A stretch of 16,426 nt of DNA. It comes from Candidatus Zhuqueibacterota bacterium. Lineage in GTDB: Bacteria; Zhuqueibacterota; Zhuqueibacteria; Thermofontimicrobiales; Thiofontviventaceae. A program made the translations under genes and the position numbers. The notes under the pieces were generated by a model, which did no database searches, had not been told where the DNA came from, and was given only the letters and a program-made list of their open reading frames with translations. The DNA is taken from the NCBI GenBank assembly GCA_014729735.1, contig WJJN01000029.1, positions 1 through 16,426 of the forward strand. Direction: 5' to 3'. Below, in pieces: positions 1 through 8,282 of the stretch. Positions within the stretch are counted from its first letter, which is position 1. Each line of letters starts with the position of its first letter.

Positions 1-1
1 T

Positions 2-1711
2 AATGCCGCAGGAATTTGCCTGTGGCTATGTCTGATGCTTTGGGGGAATCATCAAACATATTCACAAACTACGTATTTGGATGTAGACGTTGGTGTTAGT
101 CTGGGAAGGTACACACAATTTTGGGGAGGATTGGGACAGGCATCGTTCAACGACGGCGTGATTGACGAGCCAAATAGATCATATTTTAAAATGATTCGCG
201 AGGCGAACAGTCACGGTCGGGAAGTGTTCAATTATTTTTGCACGAAGGCTATGTACACCGATACACCCCATCCGGGGAAAGAAGAGATCGGTGGATATGT
301 TTATATCGAAAATGAGAACGGAGTTGTTTCGTATAATTGGGATATTGTCGACCGCCATTTTGACGCGATTTTGGAATTCGGATTGATCCCGATTGTCAAT
401 TTTTCATTTATGCCTAAAAAATTGGCTTCAATTCCGGATAAACGAAATCCGTGGAATAATGCGTATGTATCACCACCCAAAAGTTATGAGAAATGGAAAG
501 ATCTTGTTTATGAAACCGTGTTGCATCTGAAAAACCGATACGGAGAGCAGGAAATACAACGATGGTATTTTGAAGTGTGGAATGAGCCGGATCTGGATGA
601 ATTTTTCTGGGTCCCGCACCCTGATCAGGATACGTATCCCGGTAAATCGAATAATGCCGAATATTTCAAGTTGTTTGATTTCACCGAGCTCGCCGCGCAT
701 TCGGCATCAGATGTTGTCAGGATCGGTGGACCGGCAATTGCGGGCGATATTGGATTTTTCATCAAAGACTGGTATCCGCATTGCATATCAGGGACGAATT
801 ACGCGACCGGTACGACCGGAACCCGCGTGGATTTTATTTCCAGGCACTTTTACGGCGAAACGTACATGAAATATAAGCAAATTATGAAATTCGGAGAGAT
901 CGCGTTAAAGGATGGCAAAGAATTACTAGGCGATGATCCCACCATTATCATAACGGAAAATGGTCCCACGCCGTCACTACACGATTGGCTGAATACGCGA
1001 TATGTGGCAGCGTGGATCGTGAAACAGGTGGATATGGTATTCGATATCGCCGATGAATATGGTTTTAATTACGTGCCGGATATAATGTGCTTCTGGACAA
1101 AACCGCTGCCTAAAAATTTTGGAGCGCATTTCGGAGTCGCTACAGTATTGGGAAATCGCTGGAATCCGCAGCCCGAGGGAATCGTGAAAAGACCGGCGTT
1201 TAACGGCTTCGATGCGCTGGGCTATTTAAGCGATGAACGAATTTCAATCAGCGGCACTTCTTTTGGTGATCCGGTTCATGGTATCGCAACGAGAAATGCG
1301 GATAAATCTGTAGAAATCATTTTATATCATTTCAACGATGATGATAAGGAAAATACACAACATGCACAATATTCGGTCCAAATTGCAATTAAGAACATAC
1401 CGTTTCAAACCGGATATTTGCAAATATTCAAGATAGATGAATTGCACAGCAACGCATATACGCTTTGGAAACAAATGGGCAGTCCGGAAGAACCGACGCC
1501 TTCACAACTGCTGGCATTAAAAAGTCAGGATGATTTACAACTGGCTGAACCGATGTCAAAAATTCAAATATTAAACGGAACATACAAACAGAGACTGCAA
1601 ATACAGAACAACAGTGTCGCCCTAATTGTTATCAGTGCGGATAACCCGCTTTCGAAAGATATGACGCCGCCAAAACCGCCGACCGGGATTGAAGCGGAGG
1701 ATTCGCACTAA
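2..1711 (+). CDS. GH39-family glycoside hydrolase, copy 1 (5' end outside window)
   Basis: This is a family 39 glycoside hydrolase, a retaining (beta/alpha)8-barrel enzyme acting on extracellular glycans. The first ATG in frame is at 35, but the frame is open to the window edge and the residues before it (A-A-G-I-C-L-W-L-C-L) are hydrophobic. The real start therefore probably lies upstream and the visible N-terminus is the end of a signal peptide or anchor. Counting from 35, the acid/base is Glu184 in FEVWNEPDL and the likely nucleophile is Glu308 in IIITENGP, 124 residues apart as in its paralogue at 3193. The GH39 landmarks FSFMPKKLAS and SPPKSYEKWKDLVY are present. The C-terminus ends with TPPKPPTGIEAEDSH, which reads like the first residues of a fibronectin-III domain that then stops. 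A flippase gene follows 27 nt later. The family call is firm; the substrate is unknown. GH39 includes xylosidases, iduronidases and PslG of the Psl exopolysaccharide locus. Confidence 0.88.
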   Translation, partial: NAAGICLWLCLMLWGNHQTYSQTTYLDVDVGVSLGRYTQFWGGLGQASFNDGVIDEPNRSYFKMIREANSHGREVFNYFCTKAMYTDTPHPGKEEIGGYVYIENENGVVSYNWDIVDRHFDAILEFGLIPIVNFSFMPKKLASIPDKRNPWNNAYVSPPKSYEKWKDLVYETVLHLKNRYGEQEIQRWYFEVWNEPDLDEFFWVPHPDQDTYPGKSNNAEYFKLFDFTELAAHSASDVVRIGGPAIAGDIGFFIKDWYPHCISGTNYATGTTGTRVDFISRHFYGETYMKYKQIMKFGEIALKDGKELLGDDPTIIITENGPTPSLHDWLNTRYVAAWIVKQVDMVFDIADEYGFNYVPDIMCFWTKPLPKNFGAHFGVATVLGNRWNPQPEGIVKRPAFNGFDALGYLSDERISISGTSFGDPVHGIATRNADKSVEIILYHFNDDDKENTQHAQYSVQIAIKNIPFQTGYLQIFKIDELHSNAYTLWKQMGSPEEPTPSQLLALKSQDDLQLAEPMSKIQILNGTYKQRLQIQNNSVALIVISADNPLSKDMTPPKPPTGIEAEDSH

Positions 1712-1738
1712 TTACGCTCTCTCACGAAAGGAAACGCA

Positions 1739-3178
1739 ATGAGCTCAGCACGGCGTTTGGTAAAAAATACATTTTCGATGTTCGTTGCCAGGGGATTACA
1801 GCCCTTTCTATCGCTATTATTAGCCCTTGTAATCGGACGAACATTGGGACCGGACTTGTTTGGCAAATATACGGTTATTTTTCAGCTATATTTTATTTTT
1901 CAGATCACATGCTCATTTGGCATGCGAATTCTGCTCACCCGGGAAGTGGCTGCAGATAAGAATCGGGTTAATCAATACTTGATTAATGGCACGATGTTGG
2001 GTATACCTGCAATTTTGGTAAATATCGGTATCATGCTACTGTTAATTAAGTTAATGAATTATGATGCCGAAACCGCTAACGCTGCTTATGTGATCACGAT
2101 CTCATTAGTCGCTTCCGGTTTGGCTGATATTTTTGCCGGCGTATTGAATGGCTTGGAGGAGATCCAAAAGATTGCCTATGGCTGGATAATTTTGCTAGTC
2201 GTAAAAACGTTTATTTCGATCGCTGCTCTTTTGACGGGATACGGATTAATGGCGTTGGTTGTCATTCACGTTGTTACCAAGTTCATTCAACCTGTGCTTT
2301 ATTTTTATTATATCGCAAACATAATTGATAAGCTGAAAATCATTATCGACACAGCGCTGATGAAAAAACTACTCAAAATGGCATGGAGCCTGGCGCTGTT
2401 GATTGTTTGTATTTCCATTTTTTGGCGAATCGATGCAATAATGCTCTCCAAGCTTTCCACGAACGAAGTTGTGGGAAATTACGGTGCGGCTTTTAAAATA
2501 TTCTGGGTATCATTGCTGCTGGTAAAAAGCTTTTTCGTCGCCTTTTTCCCGATGATTTCTTCGATGTATTCGGAGCAAAATATTAATTTTCAAAAGGCAT
2601 GTCGAAAAGCGCTTCGTTATTTAACGATTTTAATAATACCTATCGCATTGGTATCCACATTTTTTGCGCCGCACTTCATGTTGTTAATCTGGGGTGAAAA
2701 ATTTGTCGGATCGATCGTAATTTTGCAGGTAATGATATGGGCACTGCTGCCGTATGCCATCAGCGAAGTGTTCGGATCCGCACTGGTTGCCAGCAGAAAC
2801 CAGAACACGCATCTTGTTTTGAATGCCGTTTCTTTGATCGTTAAAATTGTTTTGAATTATTTTTTAATCCTGAAATTCGAAGCCGTGGGGGCAGCAATTT
2901 CATCGATCATCGCAATTATTTTTCTCGTTGTTATTCAGTCGCCTTTTGTTATTTCACGACTGATTCGATTTAACTTCCGACTGCTGGTTGCTCCTGTAAC
3001 GAAAATTGTGGTCGCAGCCGCCGGAATGACAGCTCTGATCTTTATTTTAAACAACTTAAATTTTGTCGTTGCCGCGGCTGTTTCAGGTATTGCGTATTTA
3101 TCAATTCTATATATTTTAAAATTAGTAAATGAAGAGGATAAAAAATATTTCAACAAAGTTGTTAAAAAGACAGCATAA
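1739..3178 (+). CDS. Polysaccharide flippase, MOP/Wzx-like
   Basis: The 479-residue protein is an integral membrane protein of the MOP (multidrug/oligosaccharidyl-lipid/polysaccharide) exporter superfamily. Wzx-type members flip lipid-linked oligosaccharide units across the inner membrane. The N-terminus (SSARRLVKNTFSMFVARGLQPFL) has the typical amphipathic start, followed by LALVIGRTLGPDLFGKYTVIFQL, a signature of the family (R-x-L-G-P-x-x-x-G-x-Y). About 12-14 hydrophobic segments span the rest, and the length is normal. The ATG at 1739 has an AAAGGAA ribosome site about 7 nt upstream. It lies between two GH39 paralogues (27 nt after the first, 14 nt before the second), so it is almost certainly co-transcribed with them, and it indicates a Wzx-type surface or exopolysaccharide pathway. 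No Wzy polymerase or glycosyltransferase is present in this window; those would be expected upstream. The transported unit cannot be read from sequence. Confidence 0.9.
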   Translation: MSSARRLVKNTFSMFVARGLQPFLSLLLALVIGRTLGPDLFGKYTVIFQLYFIFQITCSFGMRILLTREVAADKNRVNQYLINGTMLGIPAILVNIGIMLLLIKLMNYDAETANAAYVITISLVASGLADIFAGVLNGLEEIQKIAYGWIILLVVKTFISIAALLTGYGLMALVVIHVVTKFIQPVLYFYYIANIIDKLKIIIDTALMKKLLKMAWSLALLIVCISIFWRIDAIMLSKLSTNEVVGNYGAAFKIFWVSLLLVKSFFVAFFPMISSMYSEQNINFQKACRKALRYLTILIIPIALVSTFFAPHFMLLIWGEKFVGSIVILQVMIWALLPYAISEVFGSALVASRNQNTHLVLNAVSLIVKIVLNYFLILKFEAVGAAISSIIAIIFLVVIQSPFVISRLIRFNFRLLVAPVTKIVVAAAGMTALIFILNNLNFVVAAAVSGIAYLSILYILKLVNEEDKKYFNKVVKKTA

Positions 3179-3192
3179 CTTCGGAGATTGAG

Positions 3193-4965
3193 ATGAAAAG
3201 GTTGCAGAATATTGGTATTGCATTTATAACTGTCTTTATTATTTTTGCACTTATTTTGTTTTTTAAAAAAGATGCAGTATATTATCACGTAAAGTCTAAT
3301 CCGTTACTAATGAAAATTGTCTATCTCTTCTATCCTGACAAAAAGGAAGCCACATTCGAAGCATTTTCACCGGAATTCAAGAAGAATGTGCGCATAGAGA
3401 TCGATGCTGCAAACGTTATCGGTAAGTTTCATCGTTTTTACAACGGCATCGGAATGGGAACGTTCAATGATGGATTTAGAAAACCGGTGAATCACGGATT
3501 TTTCAAATTGCTGGCAGAAACAAACAAAGATCGAAGACTCTTTTTGTATGTGAACTCGAAAGGAATTTTCATGGATGAATCAAACAGCAACATCCGTGAT
3601 GATGGCGCGCATATTTATCAGGTAGATGATTCCGGGAACGTTCATTATTATTGGGATATTATGGATCATGCTCTTGATAATCTCACGGAACTCGATCTGA
3701 AGCCCATTATTTCGTTGACTTTTATGCCGGAAAAACTGGCATCCGAAACAAACCGACGTAATCCATGGAATAAAGGCATCATAACACCGCCAAAGGATTA
3801 CGTGAAGTGGCAGGAGCTGGTTTACCAAACCGTCAACCATTTGAAGAACCGCTATGGCGAAAAAGAAATTGCGAATTGGTATTTCGAAGTATGGAATGAG
3901 CCTGATTTATTCAAATGGTTCTGGATTCCACATCCGGATCGGAAGGAATATCGCTATAAAGGCGATTTCATGGAATATTGCAAGTTGTATGATTATACTG
4001 TCGCCGGTGCCACTGAAGCATTTTCGGATATTAAAATCGGAGGTCCTGCCCTGGCAGGCGATACAAAAGTTTTTTTTGAAGAATTTATGAAGCATTGTTA
4101 TCACGGGAAAAATTTCGTGACCGGTAAAAGCGGGACGAAAATTGATTTCATTTCCCGGCATAATTACGGCGGGATCGATGCACGAATTTTACCGACTTAT
4201 AAAGATTTTGTGGAAAGAGCAAAGCAAATTGCCGGCGATGCATTCAAAGAATTGGATATCATTATCACAGAAACAGGACCAAGCACCACTCCCGAACCGT
4301 GGCTGAATACGCGGTATGCGGCTGCCTGGATTGTCAAAGAAGTAGCTGCAATCCACTATCTGGCGGATTCAGAGGGAACCGAATTTTTGCCGGACATTAT
4401 GTGTTTCTGGACTAAACCGGTACCGCCACAGTTCAACAATCATTTCGGATTAGTGACGGCTCTGGGGAATAAATGGCATCCCTCGCCCGATATGATTATT
4501 AAACGACCGGCTTTCAACGGCTACGAAGCACTGGGCTTTCTGGGAGATGAAAGGTTGCAATTGAGCGGTGCTGAATATGGTGACTACATTCACGGGGTGG
4601 CGACGAAACAGAATGACTCGGAGGTCGCGGTTTTGCTTTATCATTTAGATGAAAGCAACTATTTAAATACGGATTCCACAACTTATAATATCGAGTTGAA
4701 AATTAAAAATTTGCCATTTTCAAATTTTTATTTGACTTATTACAAAATAGATGATATTTTTAGTAATGGATATTCGTTTTGGAAGAAAATGGGACAACCG
4801 GAATCTCCGGCTCCAAAATATTTGAAACAACTAAAATCGAATGATGATTTAACTCGATACACGCCAATCGTCGAAATGAGTGCGAAAAATGATAATTTCG
4901 ATTTCGATGTAGAAATGAAAAGCAACAGTACCGACCTAATAATTTTATCGAAGAGGGAAAAATGA
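3193..4965 (+). CDS. GH39-family glycoside hydrolase, copy 2, membrane-anchored
   Basis: This is a second GH39 enzyme of 590 residues, clearly paralogous to the gene at the window start along its whole catalytic region. Residues 7-26 form one hydrophobic helix after a basic start (MKRLQ). This predicts an N-in signal anchor with the catalytic domain in the periplasm or outside. Acid/base is Glu236 in FEVWNEPDL and the likely nucleophile is Glu360 in IIITETGP. The 124-residue spacing matches copy 1. FYNGIGMGTFNDG, LTFMPEKLAS and CFWTKPVPPQF are shared family blocks. A beta-rich C-terminal domain (about 480-590) follows the barrel; unlike copy 1 it has no trailing proline-rich linker. Start: GGAG at 3183-3186, 6 nt before ATG. 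Its stop overlaps the next start (ATGA), showing translational coupling with the sulfatase-like gene. PslG is a precedent for an anchored GH39 in an exopolysaccharide locus. The role here, trimming or cleaving the nascent polymer, is inference. Confidence 0.9.
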   Translation: MKRLQNIGIAFITVFIIFALILFFKKDAVYYHVKSNPLLMKIVYLFYPDKKEATFEAFSPEFKKNVRIEIDAANVIGKFHRFYNGIGMGTFNDGFRKPVNHGFFKLLAETNKDRRLFLYVNSKGIFMDESNSNIRDDGAHIYQVDDSGNVHYYWDIMDHALDNLTELDLKPIISLTFMPEKLASETNRRNPWNKGIITPPKDYVKWQELVYQTVNHLKNRYGEKEIANWYFEVWNEPDLFKWFWIPHPDRKEYRYKGDFMEYCKLYDYTVAGATEAFSDIKIGGPALAGDTKVFFEEFMKHCYHGKNFVTGKSGTKIDFISRHNYGGIDARILPTYKDFVERAKQIAGDAFKELDIIITETGPSTTPEPWLNTRYAAAWIVKEVAAIHYLADSEGTEFLPDIMCFWTKPVPPQFNNHFGLVTALGNKWHPSPDMIIKRPAFNGYEALGFLGDERLQLSGAEYGDYIHGVATKQNDSEVAVLLYHLDESNYLNTDSTTYNIELKIKNLPFSNFYLTYYKIDDIFSNGYSFWKKMGQPESPAPKYLKQLKSNDDLTRYTPIVEMSAKNDNFDFDVEMKSNSTDLIILSKREK

Positions 4966-6329
4966 ATAAGAAACCGAATATTATATTAATCGTAATTGAT
5001 GCTGCGCGTGCCGATCATTTTTCTTGTTATGGCTATCATCGGAAAACGACTCCTTTTATGGATAAAATAGCGAACGAAGGTATTTTATATAACAACGCTA
5101 TTTCTACAGCGGGCTGGACTCTGCCTTCGCATGCATCGATGTTTACGGGGACATATCCTTCGAAACATGGCGCTCATAATGAAAATTTCTTTCTTTCGGA
5201 CAAGCTACCGACAATGACAGAAGCACTGACTGAGCAGGGGTATAAAACCGTTGGTTTTTGCCGTGGTGATTGGGTCAGCGATTCTACAGGACTCACTCGG
5301 GGATTTGAGGAATATTATAATCTTCATTTTTCCAAATTTCAGCATAAGATGAAACGGCTTATCAATTATTTCAAGATAAATGGCGTTGATACATGGAGCT
5401 ATGAGATCAATAAAAATGTTAAAAAATGGATCAAGGAAAATAGCTCTCCCTTTTTCATGTTCATTCATTATTCGGAATTGCATTTGCCGTATAGCCTGCC
5501 CAATGCCTATCGCAAGAAATTTGTTTCCGTATCAGATGAAGAACTGAACAAAGTCAATCAAAATCCAAAAGAATATTATTCCGGCAGAGTTAAAATGACG
5601 GAGAAAGATTTTCAGATTTCCCGAGATTTGTATGATGGTGCTCTGGCGTACCAGGATCGACGCATTGGCGAATTATATCAATTTTTGAAAATTCGCGGTG
5701 TTCTGGATAACACAGTGTTCATTATTACATCGGATCACGGCGAAAGTTTGGGTGATAAAGAGCATTTCGATCACTATTATGTTTTGTATGAACCGATTAT
5801 CCGAATTCCGTTGATCGTTCGCCATCCCGGAATATTCGGAACAGGTGTGCGGGACGATTCACTAGTGCAAACGCTGGACTTCTTCCCTACAGTGCTGGAA
5901 ATGCTGAATATTGACCGGAGTGCTTATAATGAAATGCAGGGCATTCCGCTGCCGCCTTTGAATAATGGCGAAAAGCGTGAGTTCACCATTTCGGAACGGT
6001 TCCAGGATTTAAAAGGTCTGAAAGAGAGTTACCCGGATATGGATCTATCGCATCTGGAAAAATTCGAGAAAGACCGCAAAGTAGCGATCCGCACAAAAGA
6101 ATTCAAACTTATCAAGTCGATGAGGGGAAATTCGGAGTTATATAAAATCAGCGAGGATCCTCATGAATCGACCAATTTAATCGATGAACGCGAGGACGTG
6201 GTTTCGGAATTAAATCAAAAGCTGGATGAATGGAAAAAATCATTTGATCCGGCGGAAATATCAGGTGATGAACCTGAATTTGATGATGAAATGGTGAAAA
6301 GACTCAAGTCTTTAGGGTATTTGGGATAG
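4962..6329 (+). CDS. Sulfatase-fold (AlkP superfamily) hydrolase/transferase with Thr nucleophile
   Basis: The 455-residue protein has the sulfatase/alkaline-phosphatase fold. The N-terminal metal-binding segment is ILIVIDAARADHF (Asp13). The active-site block is GWTLPSHASMFTG, and the second metal site is ITSDHGESLGD (Asp258-His259). In true sulfatases the position of Thr53 is Cys or Ser within C/S-x-P-S-R and is converted to formylglycine; here the block reads T-L-P-S-H. It therefore cannot be matured in the normal way. Thr is the nucleophile in related phosphotransferases such as LtaS and EptA, so a phosphodiester or phosphotransfer reaction is as likely as sulfate-ester hydrolysis. There is no signal peptide or membrane segment, so it appears cytoplasmic. 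The C-terminus, FDDEMVKRLKSLGYLG, is nearly identical to the ends of two other proteins in the window. The start overlaps the preceding stop by 4 nt, and a transporter begins one base after its stop. Fold firm, reaction uncertain. Confidence 0.85.
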   Translation: MNKKPNIILIVIDAARADHFSCYGYHRKTTPFMDKIANEGILYNNAISTAGWTLPSHASMFTGTYPSKHGAHNENFFLSDKLPTMTEALTEQGYKTVGFCRGDWVSDSTGLTRGFEEYYNLHFSKFQHKMKRLINYFKINGVDTWSYEINKNVKKWIKENSSPFFMFIHYSELHLPYSLPNAYRKKFVSVSDEELNKVNQNPKEYYSGRVKMTEKDFQISRDLYDGALAYQDRRIGELYQFLKIRGVLDNTVFIITSDHGESLGDKEHFDHYYVLYEPIIRIPLIVRHPGIFGTGVRDDSLVQTLDFFPTVLEMLNIDRSAYNEMQGIPLPPLNNGEKREFTISERFQDLKGLKESYPDMDLSHLEKFEKDRKVAIRTKEFKLIKSMRGNSELYKISEDPHESTNLIDEREDVVSELNQKLDEWKKSFDPAEISGDEPEFDDEMVKRLKSLGYLG

Positions 6330-6330
6330 T

Positions 6331-7719
6331 ATGTTTCGAATTTTGAAAAAAATACTTCTGTTTACCGGTATTGGAATATTTTTGCTCCTGTTGATATTAC
6401 CCGCCCCCGCCGGACTTGGCAGACCAGCGCAAAATGCTCTGGCTGTGTTTTCGTTATGTGTTTCTTTATGGGCGACTAATGTTTTGCCGATGTCGATCAC
6501 CGGATTAATCGCGATTGCTGCAATCCCGTTATTCAATATTGCCGAGGGCAAGACGACATTTTCTCATTTTGGCAACAGTGCTGTATTTTTTATTTTAGGT
6601 GCTTTTATTCTGGCAACCGCAATGATGAAATCGGGATTAAGTAAACGGCTGGCAATCGTTTTTTTGCGTCAGTTCGATAGAAGCGCGAACACACTGGCTA
6701 TCGGGATTTTGTTGACATCTTTTTTCCTTGCATTTTGGATGCCTGAACACGCGGTTGCATCGCTGCTGTTTCCTATCGTATTGGAAATATCGAAAAGTCT
6801 GGATCTAAAACCCCATCGAAGTAATTATGCAAAGATATTGTTTTTATCCCTGGCATGGGGTACGGTGATTGGTGGTGTGTGCACTTTTCTGGGAGGCGCA
6901 CGAAATCCGCTGGCAATCGGAATGCTTAAAGAGTCGTATGATTTGAATATTGGTTTTTTGGAATGGATGATCGCTGTAGTGCCTGTTGTTTTGATATTGT
7001 TGCTGTTTGCCTATATCGTCATCAATATGTTCTTCAAAAAAGAAATAAAATCTATCGATTCTGCGAGCGAATCACTGAGTGATTCTGTCCGGAAAATGGG
7101 CGCCTTTTCGAGGAATGAGTTGAAAGTCGCGATTATCGTTGTGGTAACCATCGCCGCCTGGATTTTTTTGAATAAACAGCTCGACATAGCAGTGATTGCG
7201 CTGCTTTCGGCGATTTCGCTGTTTGTGTTCCGGGCAGTTACGTGGAAGGATATCGAACGCTACATCAACTGGGGAATCATATTGATGTACGGAGGCGCAG
7301 TTACACTCGGTTCGACTCTGGCAGAAACAGGTGCAATGGACTGGTTTGCCAGGAAAATATTTTCCTATGTGTCCCTTACGCCATTTTCAGCAGTAACTGT
7401 ACTATCGTTGCTTTCCAAATTTATGACCGAAGGTATCAGCAATGTCGCCGCGGTTGCTACTCTCATTCCGTTGGGATTCGGAATTGCAGATACACTTCAA
7501 ATCAATCCGATTATTATTGTTCAGGTTATTGCTATTCAATCGGGATTAGCGTTCTGCTTGCCCATCGGAACACCACCGAATGCGATCGCATATTCATCCG
7601 GATATTTCAGTATTTCGGATTTTGTAAAAGGGGGAATCATTTTAAATATACTGGCGATACTCATTTTTCTGATAATTGGTTTAAATTACTGGAACTTAAT
7701 TGGGATTAATATTCAATAA
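6331..7719 (+). CDS. SLC13/DASS-family anion transporter, possible sulfate uptake
   Basis: The 462-residue protein is a polytopic membrane protein of the divalent anion:Na+ symporter (DASS/SLC13) family, which carries dicarboxylates, sulfate or phosphate. The second-half signatures are clear: EGISNVAAVATLIP (Ser370-Asn371, the SNT-type motif) and LPIGTPPNAIAYSSG (413-417 G-T-P-P-N). The first half is divergent. Where SNT is expected the sequence reads WMPEHAVASLLFP (136-148), and the first-half equivalent of GTPPN reads GGARNPLAIGM. It has about 11 hydrophobic segments. It starts one base after the sulfatase-like stop, with GGGA as a weak ribosome site inside that gene's end, so it is probably translationally coupled. 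Location beside ATP sulfurylase, APS kinase and CysQ makes sulfate a reasonable substrate, but that is context-based. A dicarboxylate carrier cannot be excluded. Confidence 0.82.
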   Translation: MFRILKKILLFTGIGIFLLLLILPAPAGLGRPAQNALAVFSLCVSLWATNVLPMSITGLIAIAAIPLFNIAEGKTTFSHFGNSAVFFILGAFILATAMMKSGLSKRLAIVFLRQFDRSANTLAIGILLTSFFLAFWMPEHAVASLLFPIVLEISKSLDLKPHRSNYAKILFLSLAWGTVIGGVCTFLGGARNPLAIGMLKESYDLNIGFLEWMIAVVPVVLILLLFAYIVINMFFKKEIKSIDSASESLSDSVRKMGAFSRNELKVAIIVVVTIAAWIFLNKQLDIAVIALLSAISLFVFRAVTWKDIERYINWGIILMYGGAVTLGSTLAETGAMDWFARKIFSYVSLTPFSAVTVLSLLSKFMTEGISNVAAVATLIPLGFGIADTLQINPIIIVQVIAIQSGLAFCLPIGTPPNAIAYSSGYFSISDFVKGGIILNILAILIFLIIGLNYWNLIGINIQ

Positions 7720-8190
7720 ATGAAAACCATAAAAAAAATATTATTAATCATGTCTACTTCCGGTTATTCCCCGGAAGCTACGAACTACGCCATACGGGAA
7801 TGCAAAAAAAATAAATCGAAGCTATTAGCATGTTACATTATAGATGCAGAAGTTCCGGATGCTGTTTCTTCGTGGATGATATATGTTGGGTTTATGGGGG
7901 ATGAACCTAGCGAAGATTACAAAAACGTTGTGCTCGCCGAGTATAAAGACAGGGCTCAGGAAACTCTGGATGAGGTTACTCAAATGGCTGAATCCGAGAA
8001 TGTTGCCATTAAAACCTTTATCCTGGAAGGATCCCTGGTGGAAAATGCAATAAAAATCGCCAATGAGAACAGCGCTGATTTAATTGTCATTAATAAACCC
8101 CAGCAGGTAGATTTTGGTAGATTACTGCATGGCTCAGTAATGGAAACCCTCAAAAAAAAGGCACCTTGCCCTGTAAAAATTATTGACTGA
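7720..8190 (+). CDS. Universal stress protein (UspA domain)
   Basis: The 156-residue protein is a single UspA domain of typical length. The N-terminal strand is KKILLIMSTSGYSPEATNYA; a middle strand ends in TFILEGSLVENAIKIA; then ADLIVINKP and a C-terminal HGSVMETLKKKAPCPVKII, equivalent to the family's G-S-x(8-10)-P-C-P-V end. The usual ATP-binding spacing G-x2-G-x9-G-S is only partly kept (INKPQQVDFGRLLHGS), so nucleotide binding is uncertain. The ATG directly abuts the transporter's TAA, so the two are coupled. Usp domains are often fused to or encoded beside membrane transporters and may modulate them. It is the last gene of the first run: a 92-nt gap with a likely promoter follows. Confidence 0.88.
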   Translation: MKTIKKILLIMSTSGYSPEATNYAIRECKKNKSKLLACYIIDAEVPDAVSSWMIYVGFMGDEPSEDYKNVVLAEYKDRAQETLDEVTQMAESENVAIKTFILEGSLVENAIKIANENSADLIVINKPQQVDFGRLLHGSVMETLKKKAPCPVKIID

Positions 8191-8221
8191 TATTAAATAT
8201 TTGTAAAACTCCATTCTTTAA

Positions 8222-8250
8222 TTGACTTTTTTAACGAAATTGTTTAGATT
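8222..8250 (+). promoter_or_regulatory. Candidate sigma-70 promoter for the sulfate-activation genes
   Basis: A -35-like TTGACT (8222-8227, 5 of 6 to consensus) is followed after 17 nt by TAGATT (8245-8250, 4 of 6). TTAGAT at 8244 preceded by TG gives an alternative extended -10 reading. Transcription would begin near 8257, about 26 nt before the first start codon. It lies in the only sizeable gap between the transporter/Usp genes and the small ribbon-helix-helix gene. ATTGACT also occurs at 8182-8188, giving a 7-bp direct repeat 39 bp apart that could bind a regulator. This is read by eye, not scored. Confidence 0.5.
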
Positions 8251-8282
8251 AAGACACCTAATAAGAGTATTATAGGAGTGTA

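Noticed and set aside
2935..3288. 117-codon reverse-strand frame across the flippase/GH39 junction
   Set aside because: It overlaps the ends of two well-supported genes, has no ribosome site and no recognisable domain.
7242..7709. 155-codon reading frame inside the transporter gene
   Set aside because: Same strand, other frame, inside a gene with clear SLC13 motifs. Its composition (many Tyr, Cys, Arg) is that of a frame shadow.
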